NCBI RefSeq assembly: GCF_003001815.1
Contig: NZ_PVMZ01000009.1
Coordinates: 1-64,000, forward strand
Direction of reading: 5' to 3'
DNA: 64,000 nt
Origin: Actinoplanes italicus
GTDB lineage: Bacteria; Actinomycetota; Actinomycetes; Mycobacteriales; Micromonosporaceae
A program made the position numbers and the translations under genes. Shown here in pieces: positions 27,324 through 35,891 of the stretch (positions are counted from its first letter, which is position 1; each line of letters opens with the position of its first letter). The notes beneath the pieces are model-generated. The model saw only the letters and a list, made by a program, of their open reading frames with translations, did not search any database and was not told the origin of the DNA.

Positions 27324-29669
27324 GTGAGGAGGGAACCGAGCATTCTGCATGTCGACCTCGACGCGATGTTCGCCGCCGTCGAGCAGCGCGACAAGGTCTC
27401 GCTGCGCGGCAAGCCGGTGATCGTCGGTGGGGTCGCCGGGCGCGGCGTGGTGTCCACCGCCTCCTACGAGGCCCGTGCCTATGGCGCCCACTCGGCAATG
27501 CCGATGGCCCAGGCCCGGCGGCTCTGCCCACCCAACACAGCGTTCCTGTCGCCACGGTTCCCGGCGTACCAGAGGACCAGCAAGGTGGTGATGGCGCTGC
27601 TGGCCGAGGTGTCACCGCTGGTCGAGCAGGTCTCCATCGACGAGGCCTACGTCGACCTCGCCGTCACCGGCCACGACCTGAGCCTCACCGGCGTCACCGA
27701 GCTGGCCGGCCGTCTGAAGACCGAGATCGCCATCGCCACCGGCGGTGTCACCGGCTCGATCGGCGCCGCCTCCAGCAAACTCCTCGCCAAGATCGGCTCC
27801 GACCTCAACAAGCCCGACGGCCTCACCATCGTCCCCGCCGGCGCCGAGCTCGACGTGCTGCACCCGCTGCCGGTCCGCAGGCTGGGCGGCGTCGGCCCCG
27901 CCACCGAGCAACGCCTGCACAGAGCCGGCGTACGCACCGTCGGACACCTCGCCGCCGTACCGTTGGACGACTTGATCGACTGGTTCGGCACCGCACACGG
28001 CCACGGCCTGTTCCGCCTGGCCCGAGCCGAGGACAACCGTCCCGTGGTGAGCGAGCGCGAGGCGAAGTCGGTCTCCGCCGAGGAGACCTTCGACGTGGAC
28101 CTGACCGACCCCGCCCGCCTCAACCGCGAACTGGACCTGCTGGCGGCACGGGTCGCCGGCCGCCTGAGCCGCTCGGGCCTGACCGGCCGTACCGTGAACA
28201 TCAAGGTCCGCCACCCCGACTTCACCACCGTGACCAGGGCCATCACCAGAGACCAGCCCACCGACGACGGTCGCCTGATAGCCCAGCTGGCCCGTCGCCT
28301 GCTGGCCGAGCTGGACACCTCCGGCGGAGTCCGCCTACTGGGCGTCGGAGTCTCCACCTTGGCCGACTTCGCTCAGGACGACCTGTTCACCGCCGCCGGC
28401 GAAGACCCACCCGTGCCGTCGTTCCCCTTCCCCGAGGAGGACACACCCACCCTGTTCCAGCAGGCCCCGACCGCACCGCCCCCGGCCGTCAGTCTCCCGT
28501 CCTCGGCCGTCATTCCGTCGTCCTCGGCCGTCATTCCGTCGTCCCCGGCGGTCATTCCGTCGTCCCCGCCCGTCATTCCGTCGTCTTCGGCCGTTGTTCC
28601 GTCGTCCCCGGCCGCAGCACAGTCCTCTCCAGCCGGCACCGAGCTATCGCCCGACAGCTCGGTGCTGACTCCGGCCTTCGCCGAAATCGATACGGTTGCT
28701 TTGCCGCCCGCCATCCCGCAGCGTCCACCGGCAGGCACCCCCGGCCTGGCGGAACGACTCGGGCCCTCACCCACGGGAACCTCCGAATCGCCCGGCCCGA
28801 AGCGATCCGCGTCCACCGCCCCAGCACCATCCACCCTCGCCGCCCCCACACCATCCACCGTCGCGGCGGCCCCAACACCATCCACCCTCGCGGCACCAGG
28901 ACCGGTTCCGCTGCCCTCGGCGGAACCAACTTCGCCCGGTCCAGCGGGATTGCTTCTGCCGGGTCCAGCGGGATCGTCCTCGTCCGGTGCGGCGGAGTCG
29001 CGTCTGCCGGGTCCAGCGGGATCGTCCTCGTCTGGTGCGGCGCAGTCGCGTTTGTCGGGTTCGGCGGGGCGGTCCTCGTCTGGTTCGGGGGAGTCGCGTC
29101 TGTCGGGTTCGGCGGGGCGGTCCTCGTCTGGTTCAGGGGAATCGCTTCCGCCTGGTTCGTTGGGATCGTTCTCGTCTGATCCGACGGGATCGCGTCCTTC
29201 AGGTTCGGCGGAATCCCATTCGTCTGGTCCGGCGGGATCGCTTCCGCCCGGTTCGGTGGGGTCATCCTCGCCTGCTCCAACGGGAACGTCTTTGCCAGGT
29301 TCGGCGGAGCCATCCTCGTCGGGCCCGCCAATGGTGCCCGAATCTGATCCGGTGGGACTGCCTTCGCCATCCCTTTTGCCGCCACCGCCCTTGCCGGTAT
29401 CGCCCGCGCTCGTGTCAGCGGGTCGGTCCGCTACCCCGGGAACACCCGTGCCGGCGGCCGTTCCGATTTGGCGTCCGGGCCAGGATGTCCGGCATGAGGA
29501 CTATGGCGCCGGGTGGGTTCGCGGCAGTGGGGTCGGCCGGGTGACTGTCCGTTTCGAGGGCCCGCATACTCCACCGGGCCCCGTGCGTACGTTCTTCGTC
29601 GACGATCCGAAACTCCAGCCCGCGGACCCGCCCGACTGGATTGTTCCGGCCACCGCGATGCCGTCGTGA
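27324..29669 (+). CDS. dinB: DNA polymerase IV (Y-family) with a long repetitive C-terminal linker
   Basis: 781 residues against roughly 350-480 in most homologues. Residues about 1-350 are a complete Y-family polymerase: catalytic Asp in HVDLDAMFAAVEQRD, SIDEAYVD, the helix-hairpin-helix region (PVRRLGGVGPATEQRL) and the little finger domain. It performs translesion synthesis. From about 375 to 700 the chain is Ser/Pro/Gly-rich and made of two repeat types (7-residue IPSSSAV units and 16-residue SGSAGRSSSGSGESRL-like units). It ends with a conserved-looking terminal domain, WRPGQDVRHEDYGAGWVRG ... RTFFVDDPKL, known from other actinobacterial Pol IV proteins. No beta-clamp motif was identified with confidence. 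GTG start. Confidence 0.9.
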   Translation: MRREPSILHVDLDAMFAAVEQRDKVSLRGKPVIVGGVAGRGVVSTASYEARAYGAHSAMPMAQARRLCPPNTAFLSPRFPAYQRTSKVVMALLAEVSPLVEQVSIDEAYVDLAVTGHDLSLTGVTELAGRLKTEIAIATGGVTGSIGAASSKLLAKIGSDLNKPDGLTIVPAGAELDVLHPLPVRRLGGVGPATEQRLHRAGVRTVGHLAAVPLDDLIDWFGTAHGHGLFRLARAEDNRPVVSEREAKSVSAEETFDVDLTDPARLNRELDLLAARVAGRLSRSGLTGRTVNIKVRHPDFTTVTRAITRDQPTDDGRLIAQLARRLLAELDTSGGVRLLGVGVSTLADFAQDDLFTAAGEDPPVPSFPFPEEDTPTLFQQAPTAPPPAVSLPSSAVIPSSSAVIPSSPAVIPSSPPVIPSSSAVVPSSPAAAQSSPAGTELSPDSSVLTPAFAEIDTVALPPAIPQRPPAGTPGLAERLGPSPTGTSESPGPKRSASTAPAPSTLAAPTPSTVAAAPTPSTLAAPGPVPLPSAEPTSPGPAGLLLPGPAGSSSSGAAESRLPGPAGSSSSGAAQSRLSGSAGRSSSGSGESRLSGSAGRSSSGSGESLPPGSLGSFSSDPTGSRPSGSAESHSSGPAGSLPPGSVGSSSPAPTGTSLPGSAEPSSSGPPMVPESDPVGLPSPSLLPPPPLPVSPALVSAGRSATPGTPVPAAVPIWRPGQDVRHEDYGAGWVRGSGVGRVTVRFEGPHTPPGPVRTFFVDDPKLQPADPPDWIVPATAMPS
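28490..28615. repeat. 21-bp tandem repeat in dinB
   Basis: Units start about every 21 bp (28511, 28532, 28553, 28574, 28595) around CATTCCGTCGTCCTCGGCC and encode seven-residue VIPSSSA-like units of the linker. Confidence 0.85.
28955..29330. repeat. 48-bp degenerate tandem repeat in dinB
   Basis: About seven to eight units of 48 bp (16 codons, SGSAGRSSSGSGESRL type). The two central units are nearly identical and the outer ones diverge, the pattern expected from expansion by slippage or unequal recombination. Confidence 0.8.
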
Positions 29670-29799
29670 CGGCGAGGGCCGTCCACCGTTTCCGATGCGA
29701 TCTGCCCTGACCCGCCAGCGAACGACCGGGCCCACACCTGGGAACATCGGCAGTGGTGCGCTGATCTCGCGCGTCGCCCCACACCACCGTGCCGCGTCG

Positions 29800-30050
29800 C
29801 CGCACCGCAGCGTCGGCCGCGCCGCACGGCACCGCAGCGTCGGCCGCGCCGCGCCGCACGGCACCGCCGCACCGCAGCGTCGGCCGCGGCGCACGGCACC
29901 GCCGCACCGCAGCGTCGGCCGCGGCGCACGGCACCGCCGCACCGCAGCGTCGGCCGCGGCGCACGGCACCGGCGCGCCGCCGCGCCGCGCCGCGCCGCGC
30001 CGCCTCATGCCACCGTGCCGCGTTGCCGCACCGCAGCGTCAGCCGCGCTG
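29800..30050. repeat. GC-rich tandem array, about 28-40 bp period
   Basis: ACCGCAGCGTCGGCCGCG occurs perfectly at 29803, 29831, 29871, 29906 and 29941, with a one-base variant near 30031; the last perfect copies are spaced 35 bp. Confidence 0.9.
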
Positions 30051-30117
30051 CACGGCGCCGCCGTGCCGCCGTGCCGTCCCGCGCCGCCGTGCCGCCACCT
30101 CGCCGCGCCACTTCGTA

Positions 30118-30164
30118 GATCTTGCGAGCTTCTGCCGTATGAGCAGCCGTAACTGCACAAGATC
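30118..30164 (-). repeat. GATCTTGTG-ended element, copy a
   Basis: 47 bp with ends GATCTTG...CAAGATC. Read on the minus strand it matches the family layout GATCTTGTG-n-GTT--GG ... GGC--AA--TC-CAAGATC. Confidence 0.7.
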
Positions 30165-30209
30165 AGCTGAACGGTGGGGTTGGGTGACCAGGTTCGCTGT
30201 CCGCTGCAG

Positions 30210-30257
30210 AAATCTTGCTGGTTTTCGCCCTCTGGTCGACCCCAACCTCACAAGATC
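30210..30257 (-). repeat. GATCTTGTG-ended element, copy b
   Basis: 48 bp. Read on the minus strand it starts GATCTTGTGAGGTTG and ends GCAAGATTT; interior GGGCGAAAAC sits where the family has GGCGCAAC. Confidence 0.7.
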
Positions 30258-30327
30258 GACGACGGGCGGTGGAGGGCGGCTGCGGGAAGGGGCGGATGGC
30301 AGCGCGCGGCGGTGGATGACGCGAGTG

Positions 30328-30420
30328 GTGGATGACGTGAACAGTGGTGAAGCGGGTGGTGGATGACGTGAACAGTGGTGAAGCGGGTGGTGGATGACGT
30401 GAACAGTGGTGAAGCGGGTG
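30328..30420. repeat. 31-bp tandem repeat, three identical copies
   Basis: Three copies of a unit beginning GTGGATGACGTGAACAG at 30328, 30359 and 30390, with partial copies on both sides (30312 and 30421). Confidence 0.95.
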
Positions 30421-30516
30421 GTGGATGAGAGCTGGCGGTGGATCGTGGCGGCAGGTGGAGTGGACGGCGGGTGACGCGGCGGGCGGGGTGGTAGAGGGCG
30501 GCGCAGGCGGTGGAGT

Positions 30517-31233
30517 TCAGAGGGACACGATCGTGAGCCAGTCGGCCGAGCGCGGCCGGTAGCCGTAACGCGCGGCGAGGCCGTGAACGACGGCAGGCAT
30601 GTGTCCGGCGCCGTAGACGACGGCCACCTCGATGTTCTCGGTGCCTCGTTCCTCGTGCAGGCGGTAGAGCGCCTCGAGCAGCATGGCGTCGCGGTCGCCG
30701 AGGAAGGCGTTCTCGAGTTCGGGGTGGCTGTCGAAGATCGCCTCCTCCTGTTGTGACGGCAGATCGTTCTGTTCGGCGGCGGCCCGTGTCCAGATCAGCC
30801 GGGTGCCGCCGAACAGCCGCAGCAGGATGACGACGGGCAGCACCAGGAACATGGTGGAACGATCGCGGAGCGGGACGCGGCGCCAGCTGTGGCCGAACTC
30901 CTCGTCGGTGGCGTCCGGGTGCACGATGGTGGCGTCCAGCGAGTCGTAGTCGATCTCCTGCTGGACCAGGTTCCCTGCTCGCCGGTTGAATCGCAGCACG
31001 CTGTAACTGAGCGTCAGCGCGCGCACGACGACCGAGGCCCGGCCGGTGCCGTCGCCGACGCCTTCGGTCACGATCACGTCGGCGGTCCGCAGGCGCCGGG
31101 ACACGGACCGGTAGAACTGCGCCTCGCCCATGTGGATCATCGGATAGAGCACGAACGTCATCGGCGTGTCACGCCGCTTGAGGCGGATCACGGCTGACCG
31201 TACCGCCAAGTCACTGACCTCGACGATCTGCAT
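30517..31233 (-). CDS. TraB/PrgY-like protein
   Basis: 238 residues from the ATG at 31233; the frame is open far upstream but conservation-like sequence starts here. Features: TFVLYPMIHMGEAQFYRSV near the N-terminus, where TraB-family proteins have a conserved GxxH-like motif; VIVTEGVGDG; a hydrophobic helix at about 130-145 (FLVLPVVILLRLF); a conserved block EAIFDSHPELENAFLGDRDAML; and a C-terminal VAVVYGAGHMPAVVHGL. The family (TraB/GumN/PrgY) includes proteins that quench pheromones or have putative metalloprotease activity; the biochemical role is unproven. Single gene, divergent from ctaD. Confidence 0.7.
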   Translation of the reverse strand: MQIVEVSDLAVRSAVIRLKRRDTPMTFVLYPMIHMGEAQFYRSVSRRLRTADVIVTEGVGDGTGRASVVVRALTLSYSVLRFNRRAGNLVQQEIDYDSLDATIVHPDATDEEFGHSWRRVPLRDRSTMFLVLPVVILLRLFGGTRLIWTRAAAEQNDLPSQQEEAIFDSHPELENAFLGDRDAMLLEALYRLHEERGTENIEVAVVYGAGHMPAVVHGLAARYGYRPRSADWLTIVSL

Positions 31234-31401
31234 GGCGTCAGGGTGACATCGGCATTCAACGGGGTATGCGGCCCTGCGCCGCCGTCCGCCGCCGGGTTGT
31301 GCGCATGGTGCACGGCCCGGGTCTTGATCGACGACCGTGAGTGTGACTCGGGTTGGCAAGCAGGTCGGCGGGGAGTACGAACAGTCCAGGGAGGACTTTC
31401 G

Positions 31402-33150
31402 ATGACCGCTGTTTCCCCTCGCCCCGTGGAGTCGCGGCCGTGGCCGGTGCGGCGTCAGGTCAGAGGCTCGTGGCTGGCCAGGACGATCCGCACCACGGAC
31501 GCGAAACAGATCGGCATCATGTATCTGTTCACGGCCCTCGCGTGGTTCGTGATCGGTGGCCTCATGGCGCTGCTGATGCGCGCCGAGCTGGGCCGGCCGG
31601 GCATGCAACTGCTCTCTCCTGAGCAGTACAACCAGCTGTTCACCATGCACGGCACGATCATGCTGCTGTTCTTCGCGACGCCGATCGTGTTCGCGTTCGC
31701 CAACTTCGTCGTGCCGATCCAGATCGGGGCGCCGGACGTGGCGTTCCCACGGCTCAACTCGTTCGCGTACTGGCTGTATCTGTTCGGTGGTCTGCTCGCG
31801 TTCGGCGGGTTTCTGGTGCCGGGCGGGGCGGCGGACTTCGGCTGGACCGCGTACACGCCGCTGAGCACGTGGCAGCACTCGCCGGGGTACGGCGGCAACA
31901 TGTGGGTGGTCGGGCTGGCGCTCTCCGGTGTCGGCACGATCCTCGGCGCGGTCAACATGATCACCACGATCCTGTGCCTGCGGGCGCCCGGGATGACCAT
32001 GTTCCGGATGCCGATCATGACGTGGAACATCCTGCTCACGAGCGTGCTCGTGGTTCTGGTCTTCCCGTTCCTGGCGGCGGCGCTGTTCGCCCTGGCCGCC
32101 GACCGGGTGCTCGGCGCGCAGGTCTTCAACACCGAGACCGGCGGGCCGATGCTGTGGCAGCACCTGTTCTGGTTCTTCGGCCATCCCGAGGTCTACATCA
32201 TCGCGCTGCCGTTCTTCGGGATCATCACCGAGGTCGTCCCCGTGTTCAGCCGCAAGCCGGTCTTCGGGTACAAGACGCTGGTCGCGGCCACGGTTCTGAT
32301 CACCATGCTCTCGATGAGCGTGTGGGCGCACCACATGTTCGCCACCGGCCAGGTGCTGCTGCCGTTCTTCAGCCTGCTCAGCTACCTGATCGCGATCCCG
32401 ACCGGCATGAAGTTCTTCGTCTGGATCGGGACGATGTGGCGGGGGCAGCTGACCTTCGAGTCGCCGATGCTGTGGGCGATCGGGTTCATGGTGACGTTCC
32501 TGCTCGGCGGTCTGACCGGCGTGCTGCTCGCTTCTCCGCCGGTCGACTTCCACGTCACCGACAGTTACTTCGTGGTGGCGCACTTCCACTACGTGCTGTT
32601 CGGGACGATCGTGTTCGCGGTCTTCTCCGGCATCTACTTCTGGTTCCCGAAGATGTTCGGCCGGATGCTCGACGAACGCCTCGCGAAGGTGCACTTCTGG
32701 CTGACCTTCATCGGCTTCCACGCCACGTTCCTGGTCCAGCACTGGGTCGGCAACGAGGGCATGCCCCGGCGGTACGCCGACTATCTGGAGAGCGACGGCT
32801 TCACGGCGCTGAACATGGTGTCCACGGTCGGATCGTTCGTGCTCGGCGCGGCCACGCTGCCGTTCATCTACAACGTGTGGAAGTCGTACCGGGTCGGCCA
32901 GGTCGTGACCATCGACGACCCGTGGGGGCACGGGAACTCCCTCGAGTGGGCCACCACCAGCCCGCCGCCGCTGCGCAACTTCGACCGGATGCCGCGGATC
33001 CGTTCCGAGCGGCCCGCGTTCGATCAGAAGTTCCCGCAGCTGGCGGCCGGTGGACAGTCGGAGGCCGGGCCGCCTGAGGGTGGCGCGCGACCGCTCACCG
33101 AGGAATCCACCGGCGGTGCGAGCTATCCGGAGGACCGCTCCGATCGTTGA
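31402..33150 (+). CDS. ctaD: Cytochrome c oxidase subunit I (solitary copy)
   Basis: 582 residues; ATG preceded by GGGAGGAC. Twelve membrane helices are expected. Heme and copper ligands are present: His in MHGTIMLLFF, FFGHPEVYIIALP (His-Tyr crosslink pair), WAHHMF (two CuB His), and VVAHFHYVLFG (heme a and a3 His). It catalyses O2 reduction and proton pumping in the aa3 oxidase. The K- and D-channel residues were not individually checked. Subunits II and III and the bc1 genes are absent on both sides, so it is a stand-alone copy that must pair with subunits encoded elsewhere. The C-terminal 50 residues are a charged, Gly/Glu-rich tail. Confidence 0.95.
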   Translation: MTAVSPRPVESRPWPVRRQVRGSWLARTIRTTDAKQIGIMYLFTALAWFVIGGLMALLMRAELGRPGMQLLSPEQYNQLFTMHGTIMLLFFATPIVFAFANFVVPIQIGAPDVAFPRLNSFAYWLYLFGGLLAFGGFLVPGGAADFGWTAYTPLSTWQHSPGYGGNMWVVGLALSGVGTILGAVNMITTILCLRAPGMTMFRMPIMTWNILLTSVLVVLVFPFLAAALFALAADRVLGAQVFNTETGGPMLWQHLFWFFGHPEVYIIALPFFGIITEVVPVFSRKPVFGYKTLVAATVLITMLSMSVWAHHMFATGQVLLPFFSLLSYLIAIPTGMKFFVWIGTMWRGQLTFESPMLWAIGFMVTFLLGGLTGVLLASPPVDFHVTDSYFVVAHFHYVLFGTIVFAVFSGIYFWFPKMFGRMLDERLAKVHFWLTFIGFHATFLVQHWVGNEGMPRRYADYLESDGFTALNMVSTVGSFVLGAATLPFIYNVWKSYRVGQVVTIDDPWGHGNSLEWATTSPPPLRNFDRMPRIRSERPAFDQKFPQLAAGGQSEAGPPEGGARPLTEESTGGASYPEDRSDR

Positions 33151-33171
33151 GATAGGCGGTTTACGAGTGAA

Positions 33172-33243
33172 CTGTCTGGTTTGAGCGTAGATGCTCATCG
33201 TGAAAGAGGCTCGAAAGCCCCGTAGCTAGCAAACCGTGCACAG
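33172..33243 (+). promoter_or_regulatory. Candidate structured 5' leader (three-way junction)
   Basis: An outer stem (CTGT-ct-GGTTT at 33172-33182 with AAACC-gtgc-ACAG at 33231-33243) encloses two hairpins: GAGC/GCTC (33183-33196) and GGCT-CGAA-AGCC (33208-33219). It lies 43 bp before the surface-protein start. I could not match it to a known riboswitch class; it may be chance. Confidence 0.35.
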
Positions 33244-33285
33244 CGATGAGAGATCGGACAACTCGCCCCTGCCGGAAGGGACCTC

Positions 33286-34530
33286 ATGCCGATCGCTCTG
33301 CACGCGCTCATGGTCGCCACTCTCACCATCCCCGCCGTGCCCGCCGCCATGACACCCCAGGACTGCACGGTCGGGGACTTCACCGCCCGTACCCAAGCCG
33401 ATCTTGTGAAAATCAAGGTCCTCGAGGCGGGACCGCACGCTCTCGCCGGCATCCGCCTCGCCTCCGCCAAGGGCACCGTCGACAGCTCCGCACGGCCTTA
33501 CAAGAGCATCGCCTCCGGTCTGCACGCCGGAGGAGCGGGCGCCCGGCACGCGGCGCCCGGCCGCGGCGGGCCCGACGAGAAGCAACTCGTCGCGTTCGAC
33601 GCCGCCGGACTCGCCACCGCCGGCGCCGGGAAGTCGACCGCCCACGCCACCTGGGACAACTCCTACCGCTGCGGTGCGAGCGGGCCGCTGACCAGGGCGG
33701 CGACCATGCTCGGCGGACTCTCGGTGCTCGACTCCGGCATGACCGCCGGCAACCACCGGACCAGCCTGCTGCGGATCGGCCCGACCGGGTCCGCGCAGAG
33801 CGCCACCGACCTGATCCCGCTCGGGAACGGGCGGATCGGCGTACGGTCCGGCGCCGGCGTGGCACTCGGTGACATCAGCCTCCTCGCCGGCACCCCGCAG
33901 GAGGTCTCGATCAAGGTTGTCACCCAGCCCACGCTGGAGGTCGTCGCGGGCGGCGACCGGCACCGGGTCGACTACCGGCCGGCCGTGCTGCGGGTGACCG
34001 CCGCCGGGCAGCCCGTCCAGGTGCTCAAGGACTCCGGCGCGACCGTCTCCCTCGGCCTCCTCGGCGGCGTCGGCCAGGGCGCGCCCGCGGCCCTCGAGGC
34101 GAGGATCTCGCTCGGCGAGGTCCGGGAGTCCCGTGCCGGGCGGCAGGTCCAGGCCGAGGCCGCGACCCTGCGCGTCGAGGTCAAAGCCGGGATGACCCAC
34201 CTGCTCGACCTCGCCCTCGGGCAGCTGTCGGTCGCGGCCTGCGCCCCGGCCACTGCCTCGGCCTCCGCGGGCAAGCCGCGTCCCCGCAAGGAGCCGCGCC
34301 CGGCGTCGGTGTCGTCGCCCTCCGCCTCGCCCTCCGCCTCGCCTTCGGCATCGGAGCCGACCGCCGATCCGGTCCCGGTTTCCGAGCCCTCCGTTCCCTC
34401 TTCGGGTACGGGTGGAGGCGACCTGGCGTTGACCGGCTCCGACGTGAGCATCTTCGGATTCGCCGGCGCCGGTCTCATCCTCGCTGGTCTGATCTCCCTG
34501 CTCCTGACCCGTCGCCGCCGCCCGAACTAG
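33286..34530 (+). CDS. Surface protein with degenerate LALTG sorting signal (SCO1860-like)
   Basis: 414 residues; GGAAGGGACCTC precedes the ATG. A signal peptide occupies about 1-21 (MPIALHALMVATLTIPAVPAA). The large ectodomain has repeated beta-strand-like segments and two Cys (near residues 27 and 129). A Pro/Ser/Ala spacer (SPSASPSASPSAS) precedes a C-terminal sorting-like region: LALTGSDV, a hydrophobic helix, then RRRRPN. Streptomyces homologues of this type are annotated as SCO1860 family LAETG-anchored proteins; here the motif is LALTG, so sortase use is uncertain. It is followed nine bases later by an M20 gene, probably co-transcribed. Confidence 0.72.
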   Translation: MPIALHALMVATLTIPAVPAAMTPQDCTVGDFTARTQADLVKIKVLEAGPHALAGIRLASAKGTVDSSARPYKSIASGLHAGGAGARHAAPGRGGPDEKQLVAFDAAGLATAGAGKSTAHATWDNSYRCGASGPLTRAATMLGGLSVLDSGMTAGNHRTSLLRIGPTGSAQSATDLIPLGNGRIGVRSGAGVALGDISLLAGTPQEVSIKVVTQPTLEVVAGGDRHRVDYRPAVLRVTAAGQPVQVLKDSGATVSLGLLGGVGQGAPAALEARISLGEVRESRAGRQVQAEAATLRVEVKAGMTHLLDLALGQLSVAACAPATASASAGKPRPRKEPRPASVSSPSASPSASPSASEPTADPVPVSEPSVPSSGTGGGDLALTGSDVSIFGFAGAGLILAGLISLLLTRRRRPN

Positions 34531-34539
34531 GATTGCGGC

Positions 34540-35709
34540 ATGTCGCTGGCGACCGGGACCGATGCCACCGTTGACGAGTGGCAGGCGCGACTGATCGGTC
34601 TCAGTCACAGCCTGCACGCCGAGCCGGAGGTCGCGTTCGCCGAGCACGAGTCGGCGGCGAAACTGGCGACGCTGATGGCCGCAGCCGGATTCGAGATCAC
34701 CAAGGGTGTGGCCGACCTGCCGACCGCGCTGACCGCCTCGTACGGCGAGGGTGACCTGACGATCGGGCTGTGCGCGGAGTACGACGCGCTGCCCGGAATC
34801 GGTCACGGCTGCGGACACAACATCATCTGCGCGGCGTCGGCGGGCGCGGCGATCGCGTTGCGGGCCGCCGCCGACCGGCACGGGTTCCGGATCCTCCTCC
34901 TCGGCACCCCCGCCGAGGAGAGCGGCGGCGGCAAGCAGCTGATGCTGGAACGCGGCGCCTTCGACGACGTGACCGTGGCGATGATGGCCCACCCCGGCCC
35001 GGCCGCGGACACCGCCGGCAGTACCCAGGCGTGCACACGGTTCGAGGTGACGTTCGGGGGGCGTCCGGCACACGCGGCCGGTGCCCCGTGGGACGGCGTC
35101 AACGCGGCCGACGCGGCGGTGATCGCGCAGGTGGCGATCGGCCTGCTGCGGCAGCAGACCCCGTCGAACTACCGCATCGCGGGATTCGTCCGGTCCGGCG
35201 GGGAGAAGACCAACATCATTCCGGAGAAGAGCGTTCTGGAGTACGAGGTACGCACTCCCACCACCGACCAGCTGGACGCGTTGCGGCGGCGTGTCCACGC
35301 CTGCTTCGAAGCCGGCGCGCTGGCCACCGGGGCGACGGTCGAGTTCCGGCGCTCCGAACCGGACTACCTCGACCTGCGCAACGACGACTGGCTCATCGGG
35401 ACGTACGCGGGACACCTGCCGGCGTTCGGCCGCGCCGTCGTGCCCCTGCCCGGCGGGATCACCACGGCCTCCACGGACATGGGCAACATCAGTCACGTGG
35501 TGCCGTCGATCCACCCGATGATCGGGCTCCGCGGAGTGACCGCCGTGCCGCACACCCACGAGTTCGCGGCCCACGCGATCAGCCCGGCCGGCGACGAGGC
35601 GCTGCTGCACGCGGCGAAGCTGCTCGCTCGTACCGCCGTCTCCCTGGCCGCCGACCCGGAACACCGGGCCGCCTACGTCGCCCGCCACCGGGACCGCCGA
35701 CCCGCCTGA
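34540..35709 (+). CDS. M20D-family amidohydrolase (AbgB/carboxypeptidase-like)
   Basis: 389 residues. Metal-site motifs: CAEYDALPGIGHGCGHN, the catalytic EE pair in GTPAEESGGG, and the late His in TAVPHTHEFAAHA; the dimerisation lid is at about 165-280. This subfamily hydrolyses amides of amino acids or aminoacyl conjugates such as p-aminobenzoyl-glutamate or N-acyl amino acids. No signal peptide, so cytoplasmic. The start lies nine bases after the previous stop with no separate promoter visible. It ends just before a 44-bp tandem repeat. Confidence 0.9.
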   Translation: MSLATGTDATVDEWQARLIGLSHSLHAEPEVAFAEHESAAKLATLMAAAGFEITKGVADLPTALTASYGEGDLTIGLCAEYDALPGIGHGCGHNIICAASAGAAIALRAAADRHGFRILLLGTPAEESGGGKQLMLERGAFDDVTVAMMAHPGPAADTAGSTQACTRFEVTFGGRPAHAAGAPWDGVNAADAAVIAQVAIGLLRQQTPSNYRIAGFVRSGGEKTNIIPEKSVLEYEVRTPTTDQLDALRRRVHACFEAGALATGATVEFRRSEPDYLDLRNDDWLIGTYAGHLPAFGRAVVPLPGGITTASTDMGNISHVVPSIHPMIGLRGVTAVPHTHEFAAHAISPAGDEALLHAAKLLARTAVSLAADPEHRAAYVARHRDRRPA

Positions 35710-35729
35710 CGCTCAGGCCGGCCGCTCGG

Positions 35730-35891
35730 CGCATTCAGTCCGGTTGCCCGGCTTGTTGAGGGTGGTGGTTCGGCGCATTCGGTCTGGTTGTTCGGCGTGT
35801 TCAGGGCGGTGGTTCGCCGCATTCAGTCTGGTTGTTCGGTGTGTTCAGCGCGGTGGTTCGGCGTGTTGTTCAGCGCGGTGGTTCGGCGTGC
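35730..35891. repeat. 44-bp tandem repeat, three full units plus remnants
   Basis: Units begin CGCATTC at 35730, 35774 and 35818 and share GGTTGTTCGGCGTGTTCAG; a 25-bp partial unit and a degenerate piece follow. It fills the gap between the M20 gene and the convergent epimerase gene and ends at the latter's stop codon. Confidence 0.9.

Larger units (their letters stand above)
29670..30516. other. Repeat-filled intergenic region
   Basis: About 850 bp with no credible gene. It contains, in order, a GC-rich tandem array (29800-30050), two copies of the GATCTTGTG-ended element (30118-30164 and 30210-30257), and a 31-bp tandem repeat (30328-30420). Low-complexity ORFs on both strands are by-products of the array. 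Confidence 0.65.

Noticed and set aside
26808..27491. Minus-strand 227-codon ORF between the sigma gene and dinB
   Set aside because: It is built from the tandem array and overlaps the start of dinB, whose N-terminus is clearly conserved.
33172..33243. Cyclic di-AMP or cyclic di-GMP riboswitch
   Set aside because: I compared with the remembered conserved cores of both classes and neither core is present; kept only as an unassigned structured leader.
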